From contig OY969793.1 of NCBI GenBank assembly GCA_963703145.1, forward strand, positions 3,224,001-3,288,000: 64,000 nucleotides of DNA, given 5' to 3'. The notes under the pieces were generated by a model. It ran no database searches and had not been told where the DNA came from. It saw nothing but the letters and a program-made list of their open reading frames with translations. Positions 1-9,109 of the stretch are shown piece by piece (position 1 is the first letter of the stretch; each line of letters opens with the position of its first letter). A program made the translations under genes and the position numbers. This stretch comes from Bog-756 sp963703145 (GTDB taxonomy: Bacteria; Actinomycetota; Acidimicrobiia; Acidimicrobiales; RAAP-2).

Positions 1-1
1 C

Positions 2-2305
2 CTGTACTCGATGTACGACCAGCGGTTGCTGCCGGACCGCCCGCGCAACAAGTGCGCCAAGGTGGTCGGGGACGTCATGGGGTCGTACCACCCCCACGGT
101 GACTCGTCGATCTACGAGGCCCTGGCCCGCATGGTCCAGGAGTTCTCCATGCGCCACCCCCTGGTGGACGGCCACGGGAATTTCGGCGGAACCGGGCCCG
201 ACGAGGGCCCGGCGGCCATGCGCTACACGGAATGCCGTCTCGGAGCGCTGGCTCTGGAGTTGATGAGCGGAATTGACCAGGAGACGGTCGACTTCATCCC
301 CAACTACGACGCCACCTCGGAGGAGCCGACTGTCCTCCCGGCCCGGTTCCCCAATCTGTTGGTGAACGGTTCCCAGGGCATCGCCGTGGGCATGGCCACC
401 AATATCGCGCCCCACAACCTGGGCGAGGTCATCGACGCCACCACCCATCTTCTCGAGCACCCCGAGTCCACTCCGGACGACCTCATGCAGTTCGTGAAGG
501 GCCCGGACTTCCCGACGGGGGCCCTGATCCTCGGACGGCAGGGAATTCTCGATGCCTTCCGCACCGGCCGCGGCTCCATCAAGTTGCGCGCCGTCGCCGA
601 GATCGAAGAGGGTCGGTCCGGCGAGACCCGAATCATCGTGTCGGCGATGCCCTACCAGACCTCGATCGCCTCGGTGTCGAAGAAGATCGAGGACCTGGTG
701 CGCGCCGGGGACCTAGACGGGATCGCCGAAGCCCAGGACGACTCGTCGGGGGGCAAGACCCGTCTGGTCATCCGGCTGAAGCGTGATGCCAACGCCAACG
801 TCGTACTGAACAACCTGTTCAAGCAGACCCCGATGCAGACCACATTCAGCGTCAACGCGGTGGCTCTGGTCGACGGAGTGCCACGCACGCTGAACCTCGC
901 CCAGATGCTGACCCACTACGTGGCGCACCAGGTCGAGGTGGTCACGCGGCGGTCTGAATTCCTGCTCGAAAAAGCCCGGTCCCGGGCCCACGTCGTCGAA
1001 GGCCTGTTGAAGGCCATCGACATGCTGGACGAGGTCATCGCCGCCATCCGGGCCTCGGACGACCGACCCGCCGCCCTCGAGGCGCTCCAGGCCGAGCCCT
1101 TCGAGTTCTCCGAGGAGCAGGCTGCCCACATCTTGGACATGACGCTGGCCCGCCTCACCCGGTTGGGTCGGTCCAATCTGGAAGAGGAGCTCGCCAAGCT
1201 CCTCGAGGAGATCGCCGAACTCGAGTCGATCCTGGCTGACGAGTCCAAGCTGCGTGGCGTGATTGCATCGGAGCTCGGCGAGATCCGCGAGAAGTTCGCC
1301 AACGACCGGCGCACGGTGATCACCCACGATCCGGGTGACATGAATGTGGAGGACCTGGTCGACGACGAGGAGCTCGTGGTCACCATGAGCCGTGCCGGGT
1401 ACGTGAAGGCGGTCTCGGCCGATGCCTTCCGCACACAGGGCCGCGGCGGACGTGGCATCCAGGGGGCAAAGCTCAAAGAAGAGGACCTGATCGACGGGGT
1501 GGTGCACACCTCGTCCCATGCCCATCTGCTGCTGTTCTCCAATCGGGGACGGGTGTTCCGGCTGCGGGCTCTGGAGATCCCGATGAAGGAGCGGACGGCG
1601 CGGGGGACAGCGATCGTGAATCTGTTGCCGCTGGCTCCGAACGAAGTAATCCAGGCCATTATCGGCACGCGCGATTTCTCCGCGGAGAATTTCCTGGTCT
1701 TCTCCACCAAGCTGGGGCAGGTCAAGAAGACATCGTTCGTGGAGTACGACAAATCGCGTCGCGAGGGGTTCATTGCCATCAATCTGCGTGACGGTGACGA
1801 GCTGGTCCGGGTCGTGGAGACCCACGGCAACGACGATATTTTCCTGGTTACGCAGTCCGGCATGACCATCCGCTTCTCCGAGCAGGACGTGCGGGCCATG
1901 GGTCGCGACGCCGCCGGGGTCCGCGGTGTCCGTCTGAAGGCGGGTGACCAGGTGGTTTCGTGCGACGTGGCGCGGGACGATTCGGACATCCTCTTGGTGA
2001 CAGACGCCGGGTACGGGAAGCGAACCAAGGTGGAGCGTTTCAATCGTCAAGCCCGAGGCGGCCAAGGCGTGCGTGGTATCCGCTTGACGGCCAAACGCGG
2101 ACGGGTCGTATCGGCCTTCATGGCTGGACTCGAGGACGAGATCCTCCTCATCTCCACCTCCGGGGTGGTCATCCGCACGGCGGTGCGCGAGATCGCATCA
2201 CAGGGCCGGGACGCCACGGGGGTGCGGGTGATGAACCTCGACGGTGGGGACGCGGTTGCCGCAGTGGCGCCGGTGGCCGGTGAGGTCTCGGGCTCCGGCG
2301 GTTAG
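2..2305 (+). CDS. gyrA: DNA gyrase subunit A, 5'-truncated by the window edge
   Basis: ATP-dependent type II topoisomerase subunit that breaks and rejoins DNA and introduces negative supercoils with GyrB. The reading frame is open from base 2, so about 50 N-terminal residues lie outside the window; 767 residues are visible. The catalytic tyrosine sits in the AMRYTECRL context (codon 224-226). The quinolone-determining segment reads HPHGDSSIYEAL, with Ser at the E. coli Ser83 position (codon 104-106) and Glu at the Asp87 position (codon 116-118). The C-terminal beta-pinwheel carries a GyrA box, QGRGGRGIQG, at about 1435-1466; this box separates gyrase from ParC. A coiled-coil segment rich in Leu/Glu lies near 1140-1300. 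It is followed by tRNA-Ile, a common actinobacterial order. Confidence 0.97.
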   Translation: MYSMYDQRLLPDRPRNKCAKVVGDVMGSYHPHGDSSIYEALARMVQEFSMRHPLVDGHGNFGGTGPDEGPAAMRYTECRLGALALELMSGIDQETVDFIPNYDATSEEPTVLPARFPNLLVNGSQGIAVGMATNIAPHNLGEVIDATTHLLEHPESTPDDLMQFVKGPDFPTGALILGRQGILDAFRTGRGSIKLRAVAEIEEGRSGETRIIVSAMPYQTSIASVSKKIEDLVRAGDLDGIAEAQDDSSGGKTRLVIRLKRDANANVVLNNLFKQTPMQTTFSVNAVALVDGVPRTLNLAQMLTHYVAHQVEVVTRRSEFLLEKARSRAHVVEGLLKAIDMLDEVIAAIRASDDRPAALEALQAEPFEFSEEQAAHILDMTLARLTRLGRSNLEEELAKLLEEIAELESILADESKLRGVIASELGEIREKFANDRRTVITHDPGDMNVEDLVDDEELVVTMSRAGYVKAVSADAFRTQGRGGRGIQGAKLKEEDLIDGVVHTSSHAHLLLFSNRGRVFRLRALEIPMKERTARGTAIVNLLPLAPNEVIQAIIGTRDFSAENFLVFSTKLGQVKKTSFVEYDKSRREGFIAINLRDGDELVRVVETHGNDDIFLVTQSGMTIRFSEQDVRAMGRDAAGVRGVRLKAGDQVVSCDVARDDSDILLVTDAGYGKRTKVERFNRQARGGQGVRGIRLTAKRGRVVSAFMAGLEDEILLISTSGVVIRTAVREIASQGRDATGVRVMNLDGGDAVAAVAPVAGEVSGSGG

Positions 2306-2363
2306 TCCGAGCGAGGCCACCCGAGCAGCAGAATGCGTGGTGTAGCGTCGTACACCGGTTTAC

Positions 2364-2437
2364 GGGGCTATAGCTCAGTCGGTTAGAGCGCAGCACTGAT
2401 AATGCTGAGGTCGCTGGTTCGATTCCAGCTAGCCCCA
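2364..2437 (+). tRNA. tRNA-Ile (anticodon GAT)
   Basis: A complete 74-nt cloverleaf is visible. The acceptor stem is GGGGCTA/TAGCCCC with discriminator A. The D-stem is GCTC/GAGC, the anticodon stem is CAGCA/TGCTG with loop CTGATAA, and the T-arm is GCTGG-TTCGATT-CCAGC. The anticodon GAT is at 2398-2400. The 3' CCA is not encoded (A is followed by CTC). It lies 58 bp downstream of gyrA, and no tRNA-Ala follows it here. Confidence 0.98.
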
Positions 2438-2446
2438 CTCACCCCG

Positions 2447-2488
2447 TCCGTGTCCTGATACCCGACGACGGCGGTCTCCGGACACGGA
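2447..2488 (+). terminator. inverted repeat downstream of tRNA-Ile
   Basis: Nine-base arms TCCGTGTCC (2447-2455) and GGACACGGA (2480-2488) are separated by 24 bases, ten bases after the tRNA. There is no T-tract, so this is only a possible factor-assisted terminator or processing hairpin. Confidence 0.35.
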
Positions 2489-2645
2489 ATCCGCAGAGCA
2501 AGAGCTTCCCATGCCGCATCGGGTCGTTGTCCTGGTCGTCAGGGCCCGTTCCGGACGTAGTCGTCCCTACCCCGGTCGATGGTGGCTACTATCGCATCGA
2601 CTGACGGGCGTCGGGGCGGTCCTCCATCAGCTCAAGGGAGATCCC

Positions 2646-4476
2646 ATGCGATCACTGATCAAGGCTGGGTCCGCCAAGACGACGGCCGGCTTCGTCGTTG
2701 CGCTGATCGCCGTGGCCGGCGTGGCTCAGGCCGGCGTGGCCCACGCCCAGGCTCCGACACGCAGCCATGCGACCATCGCTGCCAGCCAGACGCCGGCGTT
2801 CGCCGGCGATGCCGGTGATCCGGACGTGGTGTTGTCCAACGGCACCTACTACGCCTTCACCTCGGGCACCCCGCTCGGGAACAACATCCAGGCCCTGGTG
2901 GACACCACCGGGAACCCGCGCTCGGGCTGGGGCTCCTATACCGGCACCAGCTTCGGCTCCACAGCCCTGCCTAGCCCTCCGGCCTGGGAAGAGCCGGACA
3001 CCCAGACCTCGCCTGGTGTCTTCAACTACGGCGGCCACTGGGTCATGTGGTACGACGCCGCGCTCGGCCCCCCATCCAGAGGCTGCGGGCCACTCGTGCC
3101 TCTCCGTCGCCACAGCCACGTCCCTGAGCCCGGTGCCGCAGTTCACCGACACCTCGGCGGGGGGGTACTGCCCGGCCGGTGGGGTGCTCGATCCCAGCCC
3201 GTTCATAGACCCGGCCACCGGAGTCGCCTACTTGATCTGGAAGTCCAACGACGGAGCCTCATCGGCTCCATCCCAGGTGTGGTCGGTCCGCCTCACCAGC
3301 AATGGCACCGGCTTCGCCGGGACGCCGACGGTGCTCTTGACGGTGGACCAGCAGGCGCTTCCTTGGGAGACCACCACCGACGACCCTCAGATGGTCCATG
3401 CGTTCGGCACGTACCAACTCCTCTTTTCCGGGGGCAACTACCTGTCCACGACCTACAACGAGGCCATCACCACCTGCTCGGGTCCCCTGGGCCCGTGCAG
3501 CCAGCCCAGTGGACCGTTCCTGACCACCTACGGGAACGTCTACGGGCCGGGTGGAGGGTCGCTCTTCCAGGACGCCGCCGGCAACTGGTGGCTGGGCTAT
3601 GCGGCGTGGAACAAGTCATGCACCACCTACGCCAGCCCGTGCAACGCCATCAGGCAACTGTTCGTGGCGCCCGTCGACCTCAGCAACGGACTGGTGGTGC
3701 CCTGCAACCCTCCCGCGGGAGGGCCGGTCGGGTACCGGATGACGGCCAGTGATGGCGGCATCTTCGATTTCGGGAATCTCCCGTTTTGTGGGTCCACCGG
3801 AGGGATCCGTATCAACCAGCCGATCGTCGGCATGGCGGCCACCAGCGACGGCGGCGGCTACTGGACTGTGGCCCGAGACGGCGGCATCTTCGCCTTCGGT
3901 GACGCCCAGTTCCATGGGTCCACGGGCAACATCCACCTGAACCAGCCCATCGTGGGCATGGCGGCGACACCTGATGACAAGGGCTACTGGATGGTGGCCT
4001 CCGACGGCGGCATCTTCTCGTTCGGTGATGCCCAGTTCCACGGCTCGACCGGCAACCTCCACCTCAACCAGCCCATCGTGGGCATGGCCACCACCAGTGA
4101 CGGTGGCGGGTACTGGCTGGTGGCCCGAGACGGCGGCATCTTCTCGTTCGGTGATGCGCGGTTCCACGGGTCGACCGGGTCCATCCACCTGAACCAGCCC
4201 ATCGTGGGCATGACCGCCACTCCTTCGGGCGGTGGCTACTGGATGGTGGCCTCCGACGGCGGCATCTTCTCGTTCGGTGATGCGCGGTTCCACGGGTCGA
4301 CCGGGTCCATCCACCTGAACCAGCCCATCGTGGGCATGACCGCCACTCCTTCGGGCGGTGGCTACTGGATGGTGGCCTCCGACGGCGGCATCTTCTCGTT
4401 CGGTGACGCCCAGTTCCACGGGTCGACCGGGAGCATTCACCTGAACAAGCCCATCGTGGGCATGAGCGGTCCCTGA
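2646..4476 (+). CDS. secreted GH43-like glycosidase with six C-terminal 42-residue repeats; single frameshift
   Basis: Start ATG 2646 has GGAG five bases upstream and opens a signal peptide of about 37 residues ending near AHAQA. The first part resembles family 43 five-bladed propeller glycosidases: GDAGDPDVV (putative catalytic Asp), then PFIDPATGVAYLIW, and a Glu in PWETTTDDPQMV. The frame is lost in the C6 run at 3068-3073; deleting one C joins YDAALGP to HPEAAGHSCLSVATA and restores a continuous protein of about 609 residues. The C-terminus is six 42-residue repeats from 3733 that are probably a second beta-rich, surface-binding domain. The substrate is likely an arabinose- or xylose-type polysaccharide by family analogy, but it cannot be fixed from sequence alone. 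As written, the gene would give a truncated protein ending near 3750. Confidence 0.75.
3733..4470 (+). repeat. six tandem 126-bp (42-residue) coding repeats
   Basis: Repeat units begin at Tyr codons 3733, 3859, 3985, 4111, 4237 and 4363 and follow the pattern YWxVASDGGIFSFGDAxF, then HGSTGxIHLNQPIVGMxATP. The first unit is the most diverged and the last one is truncated. The pattern is typical of secreted actinobacterial repeat proteins. Confidence 0.9.
4129..4380 (+). repeat. two identical adjacent 126-bp repeat copies
   Basis: Bases 4129-4254 and 4255-4380 are identical over the full 126 bp, while the flanking units differ. This indicates a very recent unit duplication by slippage or unequal crossover, or an assembly expansion. 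Confidence 0.9.
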
Positions 4477-4601
4477 CCGGCATCGGCGTTCGGGCGAACC
4501 GACCGGTGATGGCGAGCCCTCGCTGGCTGGTGAGCGGAGTTTTCCTTCGGACTGCCTAGGGTGGTGCGGTCAAGGTACGCCGAAGCCAGAGGTCGAGTTT
4601 C

Positions 4602-5357
4602 ATGAGCAACGAGCTGAACGCGCTGCGCCATTCTGTGGACCACTTGGTCGACGTGGTCGGTCGACTGGGGCCGGGCCAGGTCCGCCAACCGGCCTATCCG
4701 ACTGAGTGGAGCATCGCAGACACCCTGTCCCATCTCGGATCGGGGGCTGTCATCTCCAAACGGGCAGTCGAGGACGTCGTCCAGGGCCGGGAGAGCGATC
4801 GGGACTTCAATCAGTCGGTGTGGGATGAGTGGAACGCCAAGGAACCCGAGGCCCAGGCGGCGGACGTCCTCGTCGCGGACCGGGCCCTCCAAGAGGTGCT
4901 CGATGGGCTGGACGATGACCAGCGCGGGGCGTTCCGTTTCGCCATGGGCCCGTTTGACCTGGACTTCGCCGGCTACATGGGGCTCCGGCTCAACGAGCAC
5001 GTTGTGCACACCTGGGACGTCGAGGTGGCCCTCGACCCCACCGCGACCCTCCCGGCCGAGGAGGCAGCGGTGATGCTCGGTTCGTTGGCGATGATCGCCG
5101 GGTTCGCCGGCAAGTCGATCGGGTCGGAGCGCACGCTGACGATCACGACGACCGCGCCGGTGCGCGGGGTGAGCGTGGTGCTCGGGACGGATTCGGTGGA
5201 GCTCTCCCTGTGTGATCCCGTGGCCAGTCCGGATCTGGAGCTCCCTGTCGAGGCCTTCGTCCGCCTGGTCTATGGCCGGCTCGATGCCGATCACACGCCC
5301 GCCGGCACGAGCGGCGGGGCCCTTGACGATCTGCGCAAGGTGTTTACCGGCTTTTGA
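4602..5357 (+). CDS. DinB/MDMPI-fold protein, mycothiol-dependent maleylpyruvate isomerase family
   Basis: A 251-residue cytosolic protein of the mycothiol-dependent maleylpyruvate isomerase N-terminal family, a metal-binding four-helix bundle. Visible features are the N-terminal LRHSVDHLVDVVGRLG helix, EWSIADTLSHLGSGA (first His ligand) and LNEHVVHTWDVEVAL (two further His), followed by a small C-terminal alpha/beta domain. Members use mycothiol, the actinobacterial thiol, in isomerisation or detoxification; the substrate here is not known. It sits alone between the glycosidase and the DUF1214 gene, all on the plus strand. ATG 4602 is preceded by an AGAGG-like site about 12 bases upstream. 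Confidence 0.8.
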   Translation: MSNELNALRHSVDHLVDVVGRLGPGQVRQPAYPTEWSIADTLSHLGSGAVISKRAVEDVVQGRESDRDFNQSVWDEWNAKEPEAQAADVLVADRALQEVLDGLDDDQRGAFRFAMGPFDLDFAGYMGLRLNEHVVHTWDVEVALDPTATLPAEEAAVMLGSLAMIAGFAGKSIGSERTLTITTTAPVRGVSVVLGTDSVELSLCDPVASPDLELPVEAFVRLVYGRLDADHTPAGTSGGALDDLRKVFTGF

Positions 5358-5362
5358 TCACC

Positions 5363-5382
5363 GTCGGTCGTTCCCGACCGAC
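5363..5382 (+). terminator. hairpin after the MDMPI gene
   Basis: Perfect 8-bp stem GTCGGTCG / CGACCGAC with a TTCC loop, starting six bases after the stop codon and 28 bases before the next gene. There is no U-tract, so it may be a weak or factor-dependent terminator, or an RNA-stability hairpin. Confidence 0.5.
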
Positions 5383-5410
5383 CGACGCTCGGTCGTGGTA
5401 GAACGCCGCT

Positions 5411-6484
5411 GTGGCCACAGAGACCGAGCTCGTATTCGCCCAGCTGCTCGAGGAAGTCGGGCTGCTGCACCGCCGACTGTTGGACCAGCTCTCGGGCCCG
5501 GGTGATGAAGAGAGCCTGCTCGAAGCCCACCGCTGGGTGCTGTCCATCCTCCAGGTGGCGGCCGACACCCAGGTCTGGGCCGACACGGCCCGTCCCCGAT
5601 TCGTCGACATCGTCGGGCCGTACAAGAAGTGGGGTGGTGACAATGCCGACGCCTTCTACTGCTTCGCTCCGGTCGATCCGGACCGGACCTACCGGGTCCA
5701 CGTCAAGCGGGGGGATGCCGTCTACCTGTCGCTGACCGTGTACGGGGGACCCAACGACGGTCGATACTCGGACCGCATCGTGGGCAGCCTCAACGACCGC
5801 CAGGCGCCACCAGGGCCGGACGGCGGCATCGACATGGTGCTCTCCCCCGACGATCCCGGGGGAGGGGTCCCGTGGATCCGCTTGGAGCCCGATGCGGTCG
5901 CCATCGTCACCCGTGACTATCTGGACGACCCTGTCAATGACGCCCGGGCGGTCTGGGACATCGTGGCCGTCGACCCCCCGGCCACGTATCGCCAGGACGA
6001 CGCCGACCTGGCTCGTCGCTTCAGGGCCGCACTCACCTGGATCCGGGAACAAGCCGCCATGGTGCCCCTGCCCATGGGAGACCCGAACATCATCGAGCCT
6101 CCCTACCCGGTTCCGACCGCCACGTTCGGCTGGGCGGCGGGCGATGCCGCCTATGCCATGGGGAGCTTCCAACTCGGTGACGACGAGGCGCTCATGGTGC
6201 GGGGCCGCTCGCCGGTCTGCGCCTTTTGGAACCTCTGCCTGTGGAATCCCTTCCTCCACACCTACAACTACGACTACGAGCGGGTGACCATCAACGGTGC
6301 CCAGGTCTCGTACCAGTCCGATGGGTCGTGGGAGATCGTGATCGCCCCGAGCGACCCTGGTCATCCGAACTGGGTGTCCACCGCCGGTCATCGCCGCGGG
6401 CGGATCTGGCTGCGCTGGTTCCTCCCAGAGCACACACCGGAACAGCCGACGGCGGCTGTCGTTCCCGTCGCATCATTGCGGTGA
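5411..6484 (+). CDS. DUF1214-type protein coupled to a sulfotransferase
   Basis: 357 residues from GTG 5411. The N-terminal part is a helical segment with a Leu/Glu-rich start. The middle, around YRVHVKRGDAVYLSLTVYGG and DRIVGSLND, and the C-terminal beta-rich half ending in RGRIWLRWF resemble the DUF1214 family; no signal peptide is visible. The biochemical role of DUF1214 is unknown. Its TGA overlaps the GTG start of the next gene (GTGA, 6481-6484), so translation of the two is probably coupled and a joint role in a sulfation or lipid-modification step is inferred. The family assignment rests on remembered motif similarity only. Confidence 0.65.
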   Translation: MATETELVFAQLLEEVGLLHRRLLDQLSGPGDEESLLEAHRWVLSILQVAADTQVWADTARPRFVDIVGPYKKWGGDNADAFYCFAPVDPDRTYRVHVKRGDAVYLSLTVYGGPNDGRYSDRIVGSLNDRQAPPGPDGGIDMVLSPDDPGGGVPWIRLEPDAVAIVTRDYLDDPVNDARAVWDIVAVDPPATYRQDDADLARRFRAALTWIREQAAMVPLPMGDPNIIEPPYPVPTATFGWAAGDAAYAMGSFQLGDDEALMVRGRSPVCAFWNLCLWNPFLHTYNYDYERVTINGAQVSYQSDGSWEIVIAPSDPGHPNWVSTAGHRRGRIWLRWFLPEHTPEQPTAAVVPVASLR

Positions 6485-7749
6485 GCTCGGACCACCGTCC
6501 CCCTCCCGTCGCGCTGGAGGATCTCGCGGCGCCCCGGTTCACCGAGGAGGTTGCGGCGATCCTGGCCATGATGTCCGAGGCCGGAAGATCGATGTCCTTG
6601 CAGCCGGCCGATCTCCTGGCAGAAGCTCGCCTCCAGACCGGGCTCGACGACTTCGGGGAGGACGACTTCCTCGTGCGCCTGGACATCTTGTGCGGGGCGC
6701 TCCGCGACGAGGCACGTCTCAACGACGCCGGGGTCATGGCCCAGGCCATGTTCGTCGGCGGCCTCCTGCGCAACCGCCTGCTCCTAGAGGATCTGATCCG
6801 ACGTCACCCGGAGATACTCGCGGTGAAGGTGCAGCGGCCCATCATCATCTGCGGACTCCCCCGGACTGGCACCACCCATCTGCACAATCTCCTCTCGAGC
6901 GATCCGGCCCTGCGGTCTCTGCCCTACTGGGAGAGCCTGGAGCCGGTCCTGGCCGACGACGAGCACCCTGGGCCCGGGGGGGTGGACCCACGGCGGGAAC
7001 GAACCGAACTGGCCCTCTCGTTCGTCAATGCCGCCATGCCAGAGTTCAAGCGGATGCACGAGATGACGGTGGACCATGTCCACGAGGAGATCCAGCTGCT
7101 CGCCATCGATGTCTCCACGATGCTGTTCGAGACCATCGCCCCCATCCCGTCATGGCGGGATCACTACCTGGGCCGCGACCAGCGGCCCAGCTACGCCTAT
7201 CTGAAGAAGATCTTGCAGGCACTCCAGTGGCTGCGCGGCGGGACGCGCTGGATCCTCAAGTCACCCCAGCATCTCGAGCAGTTCCCGGCGCTGGTGGACA
7301 TGTTCCCCGACGCCACCTTTGTCGTGACCCACCGCGACCCCGTGTCGGTGACGACCTCGATGGTGACCATGCTCGGCTACAGCGGTCGCCTCTCCCACGA
7401 CTCGGTCGACCTCGAGTGGATCGGTCGGTACTGGGCCGATCGACTCGTCCGGATGCTGCACTCCTGTGTGGACGGACGGGAAGCCCTTCCGGCGGGACAG
7501 TCGGTCGACGTGCGCTTCGACGAGTTCATGGCTGACGACATGGCGACGGTCGAGCGCATCTATGGACTGGCCGACCAACCACTGAGTTCAGAGGCCCGGG
7601 CATCGATGGCCTCCTTCGCCGCCGAGCACCCGCGTGGCCGGCACGGTGGGATCCTCTACGAGCTCGCACCCTTTGGGCTCGACCGAGACCACCTCCGGTC
7701 GGAGCTGGCCTTCTATGCCGATCGGTTCCAGGTGGCGCCGGAGGGCTGA
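6481..7749 (+). CDS. sulfotransferase family protein
   Basis: 422 residues. Transfers a sulfo group from PAPS to an unidentified acceptor. The 5'-phosphosulfate-binding loop is IIICGLPRTGTTHLHNLLSS (about residue 120), the classical GxPRxGTT motif of the Sulfotransfer_3 group. The 3'-phosphate-binding region probably includes TFVVTHRDPVSVTTSMVTM. The sequence WILKSPQHLEQFPALVDMFP is characteristic of bacterial and mycobacterial sulfotransferases acting on lipids or metabolites. Start GTG 6481 overlaps the upstream stop by four bases. It converges on the MFS gene, with 49 bp between the ends. Confidence 0.88.
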   Translation: MSSDHRPPPVALEDLAAPRFTEEVAAILAMMSEAGRSMSLQPADLLAEARLQTGLDDFGEDDFLVRLDILCGALRDEARLNDAGVMAQAMFVGGLLRNRLLLEDLIRRHPEILAVKVQRPIIICGLPRTGTTHLHNLLSSDPALRSLPYWESLEPVLADDEHPGPGGVDPRRERTELALSFVNAAMPEFKRMHEMTVDHVHEEIQLLAIDVSTMLFETIAPIPSWRDHYLGRDQRPSYAYLKKILQALQWLRGGTRWILKSPQHLEQFPALVDMFPDATFVVTHRDPVSVTTSMVTMLGYSGRLSHDSVDLEWIGRYWADRLVRMLHSCVDGREALPAGQSVDVRFDEFMADDMATVERIYGLADQPLSSEARASMASFAAEHPRGRHGGILYELAPFGLDRDHLRSELAFYADRFQVAPEG

Positions 7750-7798
7750 GTGCTCCGCCAGGAGCCCCCCGATCGGTGTTCGAGCTCGGTCGATCCGC

Positions 7799-9042
7799 TC
7801 AGGGCTCCTCGTCCAGCGAGGGAAAGTCGCGGATGGTGCGTATCGGCGAGGCCAGCAGCCATGCTCCGGCCAACGATCCGCCGACCATGGCGATCCACAG
7901 CGTTGGCCGCAATCCGATGCTCGTCCCGATGATGCCCCCGAGGATGGCGCCGATGGGCAGCACCCCCCAAACCACGAACCGCATGGTGGCGTTCATCCGG
8001 CCGAGGAGGTGGTCAGGGCAGAGCCGCTGGCGGAAGCTCACCTGGTTGACGTTGTAGACCACCGCCCCGAACGAGGTTGAGAGGAGGCCGACCCCGAAGA
8101 GGAGCTGGCCGGCCTCGGGCGTGGCCAGCGGGAGGAGCAGCCCGCCGACGTTGCAGAAGATGCCGACGATGGTGGCCCGGGCTCCACCGAACGCCCTGGC
8201 CATCGGGGTAGCGGCAAACGCACCGAGGATCCCTCCGATGCCGCCCATGGCGAACAGCAGCCCGATGACCCCCGGCGGCGAGTGGACCACTCTGACCAGA
8301 AAGACGATCTCTACGGCCGCCTGCATGCCACTGAAGAGATTGGAGGTCGCGGTGGTGGCCATGATGGCCCGAAGCAGCACGTTGCCGAAGACGAATCGCA
8401 GACCTTCGCCGATGTCCTGAAGCATTGGGCGGTGCCCGCCCTCAGGGACGACGATCGTCGGCTCAGGGGTCCTGATGGCCGCCACGGTGGCCCCGAGATC
8501 AGGAAGCTCAGCGCGTCGACGCCGATGGCGTAGGCCCCCCCGAGCGCCTGGACAAGCCCTCCGGCGAGACTCGGTCCGGCCACCTGGGCCACCTGGGCGC
8601 TGCCGGTGAGTTTGGCATTCCCCTCGACCAGCCGCTCCCTTCCGACGAGCGAAGGGAGGTATGACTGGTAGGCCACATCGAACAAGACCGTGAGCATCCC
8701 GCTCGCGAGCACGACGACGAAGAGTTGAGCCAATGTCAGCCGGCCTAGGGCGAAGGCGACCGGTACCGAGCCGAGGGCGAGCAACCTACCCAGGTCAGCG
8801 GCGATCATGATCCGGCGCCGGCGGATTCGGTCGGCCCACACGCCGGTGGGCAGACCGATGAGCAAGAAAGCCGCTGTGGACGTCGCGGTGAGCGCTCCGA
8901 CCTCGAACGTGGTGGCCTGGAGGGTGCGGACGGCCAGTAGGGGAATGGCCAACAGGCTGACCTGGGCCCCGAGCTCGCTGACCGTCTCGCCGCCCCACAG
9001 GAGCCGGAAGTCCCGATGCCCGATCAGGTTTCGTCCCGGCAC
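7799..9042 (-). CDS. MFS efflux transporter (enterobactin-exporter-like MFS_3 type), single frameshift
   Basis: A 12-helix major facilitator protein of about 414 residues. The N-terminal half, from GTG 9042, begins NLIGHRDFRLLWGGETVSEL and carries the loop GVWADRIRRRRIMI (MFS motif A-like). It loses frame at the CCCC run 8491-8494 (GGGG on the coding strand); adding one G gives LSFLISGATVAAIRTPEP and continues into the C-terminal half, which has six more hydrophobic segments and ends SPIRTIRDFPSLDEEP. Substrate unknown; relatives export siderophores, macrolides or other drugs. It lies downstream of the alpha/beta hydrolase gene on the same strand, with a 67-bp gap. Confidence 0.8.
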
Positions 9043-9109
9043 CGTGCGGACACTAACAAGGGGCGCTCGGCCCGATCCGGAGGTGCCTGACGAGCGGGAG
9101 GCGGGGTGG

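Noticed and set aside
713..2065. 450-codon minus-strand ORF opposite gyrA
   Set aside because: A shadow of gyrA codon bias in GC-rich DNA; no domain character and gyrA itself is certain.
2169..2438. An 89-codon minus-strand ORF reading GLAGIEPATSALSVLRS near its start
   Set aside because: It is the antisense translation of tRNA-Ile plus the gyrA 3' end, a well-known annotation artefact.
3068..3073. Programmed ribosomal frameshifting or phase variation at the C6 tract of the glycosidase
   Set aside because: Similar one-base breaks occur in seven other unrelated genes, so an assembly error explains all more simply.
3733..4476. Regular repeats considered as a CRISPR array
   Set aside because: The repeats are contiguous 126-bp coding units without spacers.
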